Both the position numbers and the translations under genes were made by a program. Shown here one piece after another: positions 1-11,478 of a DNA stretch of 64,000 nucleotides. This DNA is from Nicotiana tabacum (taxonomy: Eukaryota > Streptophyta > Magnoliopsida > Solanales > Solanaceae), in assembly GCF_000715075.1 (NCBI RefSeq), contig NC_134089.1, positions 66,384,697 to 66,448,696 of the forward strand. Direction: 5' to 3'. Under the pieces are notes generated by a model. That model was not told the DNA's origin, searched no databases, and was given only the letters and a program-made list of their open reading frames with translations. Positions within the stretch are counted from its first letter, which is position 1. Every line of letters starts with the position of its first letter.

Positions 1-2884
1 ATGATTTACTATATGTTGATTTCGACTATCTCCATATTTTGCAACTTTATTTTATTTTCTTACCATATTTGGTTAACCGATTATTTTACGGATTCATCAT
101 TGGTTGTTTCCTTAATTTAACCCCTATGTAATTACCCCTCATTGTCTACTCTATACATGATACTCTACTTGATTTCTTTCCTTAAACATTTTCTGCCCAC
201 TACCGTTGGTTGATTGTCCCTTAATTAAAGGAGTACCTGCATTGATTTGATTCTGATTAATACTTGGTTCCATAATTACCATACAATTATAATTCTTGCC
301 TTATTTTGCATGGTTTCGAACTATTATATATATATATAGTCCCTCATTAACACAAAGACACGAACACATTTAGTTCTGAACTCACACTTACACTCAAAAT
401 ACTCTCTCTTGCTTTGTTACTGGTACTGTGGCCTGTTTAGCTGGCTGAAAGCCAAAGCTATATTTTGAAGTCCTGCTACTTTTCTTTACTGCACTTTGCT
501 TCTTTGACTGGTATGTTCTAATTAAGTTTTCAACATCAACCACAACATAGTTACTTAATGATTCTTGCATTCTTGTCTGCCTACTACTTATATTTAATTT
601 AGTATCCTTATTTTGCATGTTGTAATCTTTCTCCTATTCTGAATTAATGTATTATGAATCCTAAATCCCTACCCCAGTATGTTTAATACCTATGGTTTGT
701 TTGGGGCATGACAACATTGAACATTGCTGAGCATGACCCAAACTTGATCCTCATAGGATCATAACCTCTATGTTTCCCTTTTATGTTGTATGTTTTGGTT
801 GACTTTGCAAGCATGACAGCACTCCCTATTGTTGTCCATGCCTAGAATCGACCCATGCCTAAGTATATAGGCTCCTTGCAATGGATTCCCAAACCCCTGC
901 CCCCTTGGTGTGAAATTATCGACTTGTGTGAAGTGTTAATGGCTGTTTCCCAGCACCTCTGTCCCCCTTCTTTACTTCCTTAGTTTTTAAAGCTCTGTTA
1001 CTACACTTGCACTCTCCTCTTTGACTTAAGTTCTGCCCCACCTCATGTGAGCCTTGCCTTGGGACCCATGAGCTCCCTCTGAACTTGGACACATGAGGGC
1101 TGGCATTTCCACATTGCACTTGACCCTATTCTGGTTATGAAACTTGAGTGTGAGTACTGCCTGGGGTCCTATTGAAGCTCTTAGGGTACTCTGACACACT
1201 CAAGGCTAAGAAAGGCTTTGGATCAATGGTATTTTGAGTTGGTTCGTCTCATAACTCAGTGAGGAAGTCAAGAATCAGGCTTCCTCTGGTTGTAATTCTT
1301 TTCTTTGCATTTTCTGATGTATTTAGTATTCCTGGTTTGTAATAAGTTGTACCAAACATTTAGGGCTGGCTAGTGAAAAGGGTTGGATAACTATGCATGC
1401 AAGGGTAGAAAATATGCCTATAAGATTACTTTAAATTTTGCATATTCAACTGCATTTAGAAATCATGCTTATAGGGCATTTTAGTTCTACAAACTACATT
1501 TAGAAATCATGCCTATAGGGTATTTTAATTCTGCAAACTACATTTAGAAACCATGTCTATAGGACTTCTTGTTCAACTTCACATCTAGATAACCCGCCTA
1601 TAGGATTTCATTCTAAAGTTCTGCATGTTTATCACCATTTAGATATCCTATTTTAGGTCCAAAATGGGTATAGCCCAGTAACATGTTAAAATTAGTAACA
1701 TGTAGAAATCATGCCTGTAGGGATTCTTAAATAAGCCTGATCTGCTTCATTTACATTCAATGTTAGATATCATGTTCATAGGGATTAAAATCAGTAATAG
1801 TAGATACCATCACTTGCAGAATCTATAACCAGTCTATTTGATTTTGTCCATTCTGAATCTCTTTTTATAGGATTTCAAACAATTCATTTCGAGCTTTACT
1901 GTCCCATCACCTTCTGAACTCAGTAGATATCATGCTTATAGGGTATCATCAATATACACTTAGGCAAGCCTTAGAGTAATAATTGTAAGCTGGATCCGCT
2001 TTTGCTAATTGCTACAACCAGCAGGCAAGCCTGATTCAGATTTCTTACCTAAGTTATGTAATAAACTAAACTGCTTCAATAACCGGGCTCCCCTCGTCTT
2101 TAGTATTTAATCAGACCTAAAAAGTATGTATAAGTCATGCTAGTTATGTGCTTCTGTTCAAAGATGTGTATTTGAGCCTTTGTCTATTTACATGTTTCCC
2201 CTTATATGCCATATTATCTATTTTGTATATCGCCTTAGAATTTTTACCTTTGAAACTTCCAAATAATCCTAATATCCTTCCCCTTTAGGATTAGTAGTCT
2301 CAAGTGCCTCCAGGACTGATAGAAATGGGACGGGTAATAGCATGCAAAAGTGTTCGAGACAAATCCGTGCTTTAGTACCTTAAACTGGGTGGGAAAGGAT
2401 AGATATGGATATGATGACCACACGATAATGTCACGTGTAGCCCCTCATTGAGGAGTGATTACCGGACATTGTGTGGGGTGATCTGTATTAAATATAAACC
2501 TAGGACCCCTTTCTTTTATTTGCAAACTCTTTTTTTAAAAAACGCTTCTTTAAAATGTTCTTCCTTTTATATGTTGAAATCCCCTCTTATTTGAGCCTTA
2601 TTTGCTTATATGTTAATTCCACCCCAAATTCACAATAATTGTCTGGTTGGGAACCACACTAGTGGATCCTGAGGGGTGCCTAACACCTTCCCCTTAGGAT
2701 AATTTCAAGCCCTTACCCAATCTTTGGTTATTCAAATGGTTTAGAATTGAATTTCTATTGGTGTCCTAATGCACCTTAATCATTAGGTGGCGACTCTTCA
2801 AACATAAAACCTAGTTCCCAAAAGGAATGAGTTGTCTTTCCAAATGTCATAAACCCAATTTCGCGAGAAAAAGGGGGCGCGACA
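1..2884 (+). mobile_element. Ogre/Tat-type LTR, 3' part (left end outside window)
   Basis: The segment ends in GGGGGCGCGACA at 2884. It is the same sequence, in opposite orientation, as the complete solo LTR at 13941-18674; for example, the block around 181-270 matches the reverse complement of about 16560-16680. By that comparison about 1.8 kb of the 5' side lies left of the window. The 3' terminal stretch containing GGTGGCGACTC and a CGCGA-rich end is what I know from Ogre-like LTRs (inference). It has no coding capacity. It holds a repeated short core motif (1393-1945) and a TA-rich stretch at about 325-340 where the E3 copy has its TATA-like box. It abuts a Copia RNase H remnant at 2885, so it probably inserted there. 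No internal Ogre region follows, so it is a solo LTR or a 3' LTR. Confidence 0.7.
1393..1945 (+). repeat. Dispersed core-motif repeat inside Ogre-type LTR
   Basis: About ten degenerate copies of a core close to TAGATATCATGCCTATAGGG occur at irregular 40-60 bp spacing, for example near 1456, 1499, 1543, 1586, 1702, 1763 and 1921. The oppositely oriented LTR E3 carries about nine copies as its reverse complement between 14931 and 15420. The repeat therefore belongs to the LTR family. Confidence 0.7.
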
Positions 2885-3092
2885 GCAACATGTGAGCTAG
2901 TATGGATCAAAAACTACTCAAAGAGTTGAAATTTGGTGGAATCGGCCAGATGGAACTTGTGTGTGATAATCAAGGTGCCCCTCATATTGCATCAAATTTG
3001 GTGTTCCATGAGAGAACTAAACATGTTGAGATTGACTGTCCCTTTATCAAAGAAAGGATAATCTCAAGAGATATTGCTACAAATTTGTGAAG
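2885..3092 (+). pseudogene. Copia pol C-terminus (RNase H end), 5' truncated
   Basis: The reading frame at 2902-3090 (62 codons) gives the end of a Ty1/copia RNase H: a CDNQGAPHIASN block followed by FHERTKHVEIDCPFIKE, both hallmark Copia motifs. The preceding bases read ATCELVW in another frame, so a small indel separates them. Everything upstream (gag, PR, IN, RT) is missing because an Ogre-type LTR ends at 2884. In an intact element this domain degrades the RNA strand of the RNA:DNA hybrid in virus-like particles. Here it cannot be expressed. Confidence 0.85.
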
Positions 3093-3204
3093 TCGAATGA
3101 TTAGCTCGTAGATACTTTAACCAAGTCCCTCACCGGTCCTCTTATTAGTTATATATGTAACAATCTCGGTACATATGATTTGTATGCACCGACTTGAGGG
3201 GGGG
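3093..3204 (+). other. Copia 3' untranslated tail and polypurine tract
   Basis: This spacer runs between the end of the Copia reading frame and its 3' LTR. The purine run TTGAGGGGGGG at about 3194-3204 immediately precedes a TGTTAG LTR start and is the expected plus-strand primer site. Confidence 0.75.
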
Positions 3205-3346
3205 TGTTAGTTAGTTGTTAATGTAAATAATCATAGTCCTACATGGAATAAGAGTAGTGTAGGTATTGTGTTTGTCATAAATAGGGGGTACTTGTATTAT
3301 AGTTAATGTACAACAATAATATAATTTTCTGAGTTATTAATTCTCA
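3205..3346 (+). mobile_element. Copia 3' LTR, short (about 142 bp)
   Basis: The LTR begins TGTTAGTTAG right after the polypurine tract and is read to a terminal TCA at 3346, where the sequence changes to chromovirus-type LTR. A CATAAATAG box at 3276-3284 is a plausible TATA element. The end point is inferred from the change of sequence type, because the partner 5' LTR is outside the window; part of the LTR may be missing. Confidence 0.6.
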
Positions 3347-3581
3347 TAGCTTGTTTGAGGTAAGTATCTTGCCTAATATTGTGTGAGGGAATAACCCTTA
3401 GGCTTGTACCATATTTTTCTAATTGTGATGTTGTGATGCGACATATATGCGAGGTGACAAGCTCATTTACGGGTGCTATGGATGAATAATGATCAGATTA
3501 GACTCCAGGTGTCTACTATGGCTTGATTTGATTGTACAGTCTCCTTAATACATGTATAATTAATTGTATGACTATATGAGT
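3347..3581 (+). mobile_element. LTR 'LA', first visible part
   Basis: This is a diverged copy of the block TTYGAGGTAAGT..CTTGCCTAA..TGTGTG that is seen in the chromovirus LTRs at 12235, 24132, 29813 and, on the minus strand, 51490. It breaks off at the E1 insertion, and its natural continuation is found after E1 at 31820-32948. The Copia element at its left was also inserted into it. Confidence 0.6.
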
Positions 3582-5068
3582 TAATACATCTCGCATTTTC
3601 GTACGCTAAAAGTTTCGTCTTCAATTAATTGATGCAGACTCGGGGGTGAGATTATCTTGAGGTTAATGTATTTACGCTGTTTATAACAAGCGAGAAGTAA
3701 GTGTCATGAAGGATAAAGGGTACATGAATTAAAGAAAACAAGTTTCATTGAAAGTGGCCAATTTGGAATAAAATATGGGTCGAGCGATAATACCTGATAA
3801 TTTGGAACTAGTACCATGCAAGGTACCATATGACCACGGTAGTGTAATATATAAAGTATATTAAAAATGAGTAGTATTTTTAGGTAATTTGAGATAATTT
3901 TTAATTAATGCGGGTAATTGATTAATTACCGGGTAATAGAACATTACCCAGTTAACTAATAAGTGGATAGAAACTAATGAATTACATGTGGCAAGAAGCC
4001 ACAAAATTGGAAATGACTAAGTAGTCATTTATACCTAGGTGGCTACCTAAGCATTAAATGGAAATTAATGAATAACAAAACAAGACTTCTAACAAAGTCT
4101 TGTTACATTGGCATATTAGACAAAGACAACAAAAAAACGTTATCAATTAAAAAGGCAAACCTATCTTCTTGGTTAATGTCCAGAATGCTTCAAAGAAGTG
4201 AATAGAAGCATCTTGGTTTGATGTGCAGAAAGCTTCAAATATGCAAATTTCGTTCAAGTAATTTCAAAGAAGCAGAAGCAGATTTCGTTCAAAAAATTCA
4301 AAAAGCATAAGCTTAATTCAATTTTTTTTTGGGTTCTAAGTTCAAGCAATGAAGGTTTTCCAATGGAATATTATACGGGGTTTTCCCTACTCTAGGTATG
4401 TTTAGTCTATCCCTTCTTTCTTTTGGCATGGTCCAAATTATACAGAAGAAATGAGCAAATGCACAGTTTCAATAAATTACTCTATTTATAGAAATAGTAG
4501 GGGTGTTTATATTCTTGATTCCCCATGAGAATTATTATTATTATCTTCTGTTCATGGGTCTCAGAATAATACATAGTTGGAAAAGTTTATCCGGAAGGAA
4601 TATTGAGATTATTATGTATTTTTCATGCATTTTGCTCATTTATACATGTTCATTGACCCATGACCAGATGGCGTTACATACGCGTATATATGTAAATATA
4701 TGTATATGGGATATGGGAAAAGGTTACGGTGTTATATACGCACCAGCACATGATCAGCTGGTATATATTGATGATGTTGCCCACAGTGGCCGAGACGATA
4801 TGATGGGATGCCCTTAGTGGCTTGATGATATTATGTACACCCATACCTATGCATGACACGACATATATACGCACGTGCATGACATTATAAACATTTCAAA
4901 ATTTATAAAGTTATTCAGATTTGAAAATGTGTTTCTTTATTCCATGTTTTATATATGTCTTTTACGTACTAATTTTCATGTCTTGCATACTCAGTACATT
5001 TTTCGTACTGATGCCATATTTCATGGGGCCTGTGTTTCATACCCACAGGTGTAGGTAGGAAAGCTGAT

Positions 5069-7440
5069 TGTCATGCCCCAACCTCGGGAAGCACAACCGG
5101 CGCTCAATCGAGTGAACCCAACTGAGCAAGCCTTTTAGACACCTTCTACCCGACTCACTATGATCAAGAAACCATCCTTTCATTTAAATTAGATAGTAGG
5201 AAAGATCGTACATGAAACATTTCTAGTTCAATTTATATTACAATCCTCAAGCCATAGTTAAGTTTCCAAAATTTCATACAGTTACAGTTTAGAGGAAACA
5301 AGAGTTTAGAATTACAACATAGTCTAGTGACCCATCCAATACCCGTACAAAACCCACACAAAATGTCTACGGAGCCTCTAAGGATACATAAGACTGTTAT
5401 GATAATGCCGGTAACAAGGCCCCGGCTATACCTCAAAAGTGGTAATTCATAACAAAACATGTACAACCTAACCCCGAAAGAAAAGGGGCTTACCAAGATT
5501 TCTGAGAGGAGGATGCTCTACTACCCGCGATCGGCACTGTCTGCTATGTAACCACCTGCATCCATTTAAAATATGTAGTGCCCCCGGCAAAAGGGACATT
5601 AGTACCATGGAATAGTACTAGTATGTATAACTAAACACCATCTTATTAGAAAGAAAAACCATATAAGAACAAAGAAATCATAAGGACTAACACAAGCTTT
5701 AAATAATCACCACATCATCAAGTAAAAGGAATCACATAGCTTTAGATTGGGACACTTCATACTGTTGCAACATCATTCACAATACCATCACTTTTTTGCG
5801 CGGAGTCCGACCATGACCTGATCCGCCAGGTTGCCTCATTTGAGACATATACCTTAGCCACCATTTCATTCTCACTTTAGTTTCAATATCAGCACAATAC
5901 CACCATGCGTGCGGCATGGCGTCCGATCACGGCCTGATCGGCTAGGCCGTCTTACCAAGACATTTTTCCGTTTCCATCAATCATCTCATTTCAATCTTTA
6001 TTTTACATATATCAGTTATCGGCACTTCGGCCACAAGTATCACATCATACTTGGCACTAGGCCACATTTCATAACTCACATTCCACATCACTTTCACTTT
6101 CAACATCAAACTTGCAATTTAAGATAATGGGCACATATAAGAGCAATTCAAGTTGTAAGCATAGAGAGGAATTCACATAGTTCGGCATAATAATCACAAT
6201 TTAAACTTGACTTGAAATCTAGACAATTTAGCATATAGTTCACATTCTTCACATATCCCCAATTTACCAAGAAGAGCATATTGAACACATTGAGACACAC
6301 CTTTCACATATATTCTTGCAACACCAATTCCTTTGAAATAACAAATACTACATCAATCAAATCCCGGACTAACAATATTTGCATGGACACCATGGGAGCT
6401 CAATTTCTAAGAAGAGGGTGTTTTAACCATATATACCTCAATAGAGCTTTTCTTAAATTCTTACAATAAGAACAATTCCGGAACTCCTATCAACTTCGAT
6501 CTATTTTATAAGAGTTACAAGTTGAATCAAGAATTAGAGGGATAATAAAGATTTTAGCTCATTAGAGCACATTATCAAGCACTAAAATGATTTTTAGACC
6601 TTTTTGTGAGACATTCTATCATCCTATACCCCATTTAGCGCATAGTCTCCCCTTACCCTTTTTATCATATATGCATGCAAGAAAATCCATTCTTATACCC
6701 ATGAACCCACTTGTTAATTACTTATTCTAGTTGAAATTTTAAAATCAAAGATAAGGGCTCAAGTTCTTACTTCTTAGGGTGAAGGCCTAGTAGCTTTACT
6801 TGATAATCTTCAAAGGTTTGGGCAAGGATTGAGTAGGGACTTGGTGAGGATCACTCTCTCCCTCTATAACACTTCCTTTCACCTTAGATGTAGTAGAAAA
6901 TAGCACAAAAGGGTCCAATGGGGTGTTTTTAACGGAATGGGGTCAGGTTTTAAAAGTTAGAAAATAGGAGCCCCGACTCAGTCTGCGATCGCATAACTGA
7001 CATGCGGCCCGCAAAAGGGACCGCAAAAGTGGCCCTCAATATTTGAATATGCTGCCCGGGTAAGCGACCAATATGCGGTCCGCATACTTATTCTGCGGTA
7101 GCATAATGCACTGTAGAACTGCCCTTTGCAAAAATCAGAAGGAGGTCATGCGACTATGCGGCCCGTATATCGATTATGTAATCGCATAATTGACCGCACA
7201 ATTGACCTCAAAATTGACCAACATTCTGACTCACTCTGCGGCAGGTATGCGGCCCGCATTGTTGTTATGCGATCGCATAATGAGCCGCAGAAACGTGCTC
7301 TTCTGAAAAACATTTTCCTTAACTTTTAATGCACAGATTAGTCCAAAAGGTCGAATAATTTTATAAATTTCTAACTCATATTCTTAACTTGGGACTATGA
7401 GATTTCGGGTTTTTGAGTAAAAATTTCACGGGGCCTTACA
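5069..7440 (-). mobile_element. Solo LTR inserted in E1 5' LTR (2372 bp)
   Basis: The insertion is bounded by TGTCATGCCCC and CCTTACA and flanked by CTGAT (5064-5068) and CTGAC (7441-7445), a 5 bp target duplication with one change. The uninterrupted 3' LTR of E1 reads straight through (TTGACGGTCCCC). In minus orientation it starts TGTAAGGCCCCGTG and contains the block 'CCTTTTGCCGGGGGCA..GGATGCAGG', usual for plant Gypsy LTRs. There is no internal region. It carries an array of CG-rich words at 6970-7287 and a GCTCA/TGAGC hairpin (5102-5127) about 33 bp from its 3' end. Confidence 0.85.
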
Positions 7441-7530
7441 CTGACGGTCCCCCTTCTTAGGATCCTAGATCAGCGAGAGTTAGCATGCTCCACTTGATCC
7501 GGAGCTGCTTTTGATTTTGGTACATACGTT

Positions 7531-7534
<4 letters not shown>

Positions 7535-7582
<48 letters not shown>
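7535..7582. repeat. (TA)n microsatellite, about 24 units
   Basis: This is an uninterrupted TA dinucleotide tract within the E1 5' LTR. The same place in the E1 3' LTR (about 31489-31502) has only about seven units, so the tract changed length after insertion. Confidence 0.95.
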
Positions 7583-7585
<3 letters not shown>

Positions 7586-7905
7586 GTATGACGTGGCTCA
7601 GTCCCGTCTTTGTACAATCATGTTTCTATTAAAGGTCTATATAAAGTATGTCTAGTTGGGTTGTATGTTGCCTTATCGGCATTCAGTTTTAGATGTATAG
7701 TTGTCTATAGCTGCCTTGCCGGCTCGCTCACTGTATTCTGCATGTATACGTACATATGCCTTGTTGGCAGGTTTCCTACATGAATGTTATTTTCGTAATT
7801 CAGCATATGTTATTCAGGTTCATATCTTAGACGCATGCCTAGGGGTGTTTGACAGGTAGGACTCAGGCACCCATCGCGGCCCATCGGTTTGGGTCGTGAT
7901 AAAAG

Positions 7906-7917
7906 TGGTATTAGAGC
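7906..7917 (+). promoter_or_regulatory. E1 primer-binding site (tRNA-iMet type)
   Basis: TGGTATTAGAGC lies four bases after the LTR end. It differs by one base from TGGTATCAGAGC, the complement of the plant initiator-methionine tRNA 3' end used by most Ty3/Gypsy chromoviruses. It would prime minus-strand DNA synthesis. Confidence 0.85.
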
Positions 7918-8094
7918 AGTTCTGTCCTAGGGTTGTCTATAGACTGTGTCTAGTAGATTCTTATTTATGGGGTGTGTTTTGCACCACACTTATAAACAGG
8001 AGGCTACAAGATATATAGGATGTTATCCTCTTTTTTATCTTTGATCGTGCGATACAAGAATTCATGTTCCTAACGAAATGTTATATTTTCAACG

Positions 8095-9457
8095 ATGCCT
8101 CTAAAGAGTACGGCCACCCAGAAGGGAAAGTCAATGGCTGGTGAGACTACTAGTCGAGTGCCACAATTTACTAGGGCTCGGGGAGAGTCTCATGGTGAGG
8201 TTCCAACTCAGACTTCACATACCCCGCCCTTTCTAAAAGAGCTCTGAGGGGCACCAGCTCCAGCAGCCGCCCTTGTACATTTAGCACCTCAGCCAAATAC
8301 ACCAGGTTAGGAGGTGAGAGATGTTATTCAGTTATTGACCAGATTAGTAGACGCACAGGCTCGACGTCAAGAAGTAGGTATTGGTCATGCAGATAGGTCC
8401 ATCAGCGCGAGGGTTTGTGACTTTATTAATTTAGACCCTCATATATTCATTGGAACAGATCCAAACGACGACCCTCAAGTATTTATTGATAGAATGCAGA
8501 GGACGTTAAGGGTAATAAAGGCCACAACGACTAAGTCAGTCGAGCTAGCTTCTTATAGACTCCGAGATGTTGCAGTTAATTGGTACGAGTCTTGGGAATT
8601 GTCCATAGGTGAGGATGCCCCTCCAGCAGTATGGCAGGAGTTTACAGAAGCTTTTCTTCATAATTATCTGCCACCAGAGTTTAGACAAGCCAGAGTTGAT
8701 AGGTTTTTGACCCTTCGGCAGGGTAATACGAGTATTCGGGAGTACAGCCTTCAGTTTGATTCATTGGCTAGGTATGCTCCCACTATTGTATCTAAGATGG
8801 AGGATCGGGTTCACCGGTTCGTGATGGGATTAGAGCCTCACTTGCTTAACGATTGTATGTCGGTCTCACTTCAGCCAGACATGGATATTTCTCGTATTCA
8901 TGCATACGCTCAGTGTGCAGAAGAGAATAAATAGAATCAAAGGGCCGATCGTGAGAATAATAGGGCCCAGAATAAGAGAGCAAGGTCTTCGGGTCCTTCA
9001 GGTGAGTTTTGAGGTGGTAAGAGGCAGTAGTACCCGAGGTATTTGGCCCAGCCATCGGCTAGCGCGCCCCCTTAGTTTGGCGGTAAGAGATTTGATCATT
9101 CCTCATATTCAGGGTCTGGTCAGAATTTTAGGGCCTCAGGTTCACAGTATAGGGGTGAGTCAAATCAGATGAGACCGCCCTTTCCACGATGTGCTCTATA
9201 TGGTAACCAACATATCGGGCAGTGTCGTATGGGACTAGGTGTTTTTTATACTTGTGGTTATCCAGGCCACGTTTGAGGGATTGTCCGATGAGAGGTGATG
9301 CAAGCATAGCTCAGCCAGCGGGATCTATAGCTAGTTTGTCATCATCAGTACACCCCCCTAGGCAAGGTCCACAAGCACCAATGAGTCGTGGTAGAGGCAG
9401 AGGTGGAGCATCTAACTCGAGCAATCCTCAGAACCACATTTATGCGTTGACAGGATA
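8095..9457 (+). pseudogene. E1 gag (capsid/nucleocapsid), decayed
   Basis: The likely start is the ATG at 8095 (MPLKSTATQKGKS). The frame stops near 8245 and again just before 8314. From 8314 to 8934 a 206-codon open stretch covers the retrotransposon capsid domain, with WYESWE, FTEAFLHNYLP and RQGNTSIREY. It ends in a stop where the arm rich in R and N continues. Two CCHC zinc knuckles near 9185 and 9245 are both damaged: the first reads CALYG..H..C with the second Cys as Tyr, and the second lacks its first Cys. An RGRGRGG tail follows at about 9390. An intact protein would form the cytoplasmic virus-like particle. Confidence 0.85.
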
Positions 9458-9479
9458 ACAGGACCAGGAGCCATCGCCT

Positions 9480-9887
9480 GATGTTGTTACAGGTATATTA
9501 TCAGTCTCCTCATATGATGTATATGCATTGATTGACCCAGGTTCCACCTTATCATACGTTACTCTGTTAGTTGCTAGTAAATTTGGAATGAAACCTAAAT
9601 TGGTTAAACCTTTTGAGGTATCTACACTTGTTGGGGACTCAGTGATAGCTAAGCGAGTATATAAGGGTTACATAGTAGTAGTTCATACTCGATCTACCGT
9701 AGCAGACCTAATTGAGTTGGATATGGTAGAATTTGATGTTATAATGGGTATGGATTGGTTGGCTTCCTGTCATGCCAACGTTGATTGTAGATCAATGATA
9801 GTCCGATTTCAATTTCCAAGGGAACCTGTTTTGGAGTGGAAAGGCAATACGGCATCTCCGAGAGGAAGATTCATTTCATATCTCTAG
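9480..9887 (+). pseudogene. E1 aspartic protease
   Basis: The open stretch 9528-9887 encodes the pepsin-like retrotransposon protease. The active-site triad region reads LIDPGSTLSYV (D-P-G in place of D-T-G, normal for plant chromoviruses). A second conserved block VIMGMDWL follows about 70 residues later. It would cleave the gag-pol polyprotein. It is in the same polyprotein order as gag upstream and RT downstream, but is separated from RT by a stop at about 9885. Confidence 0.85.
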
Positions 9888-9896
9888 GCAAGGAAG

Positions 9897-10788
9897 ATGG
9901 TCAATAAGGGTTGTATTTATCACTTAGTTTGGGTTCAGGATATGGAAGTGGAGTCACCAACCATTCAGCCCATCCCTGTGGTGAATGAGTTTCCTGATGC
10001 TTTTCCCGATGAGCTTTCGGGTCTCCCGCCAGAGCGAGAAATTGAGTTTGATATTGACCTAATACCAGATACTCACCCAATATCTATCCCTCCATATAGA
10101 ATGGCCCCCCTATAGCTGAAAGAGTTGAAAGAACAATAAAAGGACTCACTTGAAAAAGGCTTTATCAGGCCTAGTACGTTACCATTGGGAGTACCTGTGT
10201 TGTTTGTGAGAAATAAAGATGGTTCCTTATGAATGTGTATTGATTATAGGTAGTTGAATAATGTAACAATAAAGAATAAGTACCCGCTCCCGAGAATTGA
10301 TGATTTATTTGATCAGTTGCAAGGTGCCAAGTGTTTTTTCAAAGACAGACTTGAGGTCCGGGTACCATCAGGTAAGGGATAAGGATGAAGATATTCCGAA
10401 GACAACATTCAGGACTAGATATGGCCATTTTGAGTTTCTCGTTATGTCGTTCGGTCTGACCAATACCCCATCAGTATTCATGGATTTGATGAACTATGTG
10501 TTCATGCCTTTTTTAGATCTATTCGTAATTGTATTTATCGATGATATATTGGTGTATTCTCGTTCAGAGGCTGAGCATGCAAATCATCTGCGTACTGTGC
10601 TCAGAGTTCTACAAGAAGGGAAGTTGTATGCAAAATTTTCTAAATATAAATTCTGGTTGAACTATGTAGATTTCCTTGGGCATGTTATTTCAGGTGAAAG
10701 CATCCGGGTGGATACACAAAAGTTCGAGGCAGTAAAGACTTGGCCTAGACCCACAACACTGATGGAGGTTCGTGGCTTTCTCGATTTG
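9897..10788 (+). pseudogene. E1 reverse transcriptase, N-terminal and palm part, cut by E2
   Basis: Recognisable blocks in order are ELSGLPPEREIEFDIDL, PPYRMAP, the finger block around FIRPS, then (10297-10788) [26 protein letters not shown] and the catalytic [10 protein letters not shown]. The two catalytic aspartates are present. Stops occur at 10113, 10136, about 10230 and 10251 (a TAG in the DYR-LN motif), and there is a frameshift near 10330. The frame stops after FLDL because E2 is inserted at 10789. The continuation is at 25403. It would copy element RNA into DNA. Confidence 0.9.
10784..10788 (+). repeat. Target-site duplication of E2, left copy
   Basis: ATTTG precedes the E2 5' LTR, and GTTTG (25398-25402) follows its 3' LTR. 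Five bases with one substitution, inside the E1 reading frame (D-L-A-G-Y codons), define the insertion point. Confidence 0.8.
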
Positions 10789-11478
10789 TGTAACGACCCG
10801 GCCGGTCGGTTTAAGAATTTATGCCTTGATCCCCTATTAACTGCTTTCACTGTGTTTATTTCTGCTATTGTGAGTTGTCGGGAGGAATTATTTGGAGTTT
10901 CGAAGAGTTTTGGGACACTTAGTCCCTAAATGAGAGCTTAAGATTTGGAAATTTGACCGTAGTCAGAACAGTGTGAAGACGTCTCGGAATGGAATTCTGA
11001 TGGTTTCGTTAGCTCCGTTAGGTGATTTCGGGCTTAGGGGTGTGTTCGGATTGTGTTTTGGAGGTCCGTAGCTAATTTAGGCTTGAAATGCCGAAAGTTG
11101 AGCTTTTTTGGAAGTTTCTGGTTCGATAGTGAGATTTTGATCTAAGGGTCGGAACAAGATTCCGGTAGTTGGAGTAGCTCTACAGTGTTGAATGTGACGT
11201 GTGTGCAAAATTTTAGGTCATTCGGACGAGGTTTGATAGACTTTTTGATTGAAAGCGTATTTGTGAGTTTTTTTTAAGTTCTTAGGCTTGAATCCGATGC
11301 TAATTGGTTGATTCGATGTTGTTTGAGGTGTTTCGGAGATTGGTATAAGTTTGGATAGTGGTATATGACTTGTCCGTGCTTTTGGTTGATGTCCTTGAGG
11401 CCTCGGGATGATTTCGGGTGGTTAACGGAAAGTTGGAAATTTGGAATTTGTAGCTGAAGTTCTTTGGGCTGCTATCAC

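Larger units (their letters stand above)
3582..7901 (+). mobile_element. E1 5' LTR (interrupted by a solo LTR)
   Basis: The match to the 3' LTR starts at a degenerate GTTAATACATCTCGC (3' LTR: TGTTACATCTCGC at 27724) and ends at GGTCGTGATA (7901), directly before the primer site. Removing the 2372 bp insertion leaves about 1948 bp. The 4490-4837 part is missing from the 3' LTR. A long TA microsatellite lies at 7535-7582. Confidence 0.85.

Noticed and set aside
4503..4817. 104-codon open frame in the E1 5' LTR
   Set aside because: It lies within LTR sequence, is absent from the 3' LTR because of deletion, and has no domain or homologous frame.
7906..7917. tRNA-like sequence
   Set aside because: Only the 12-base complement of a tRNA 3' end is present. 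It is a primer-binding site, not a tRNA gene.
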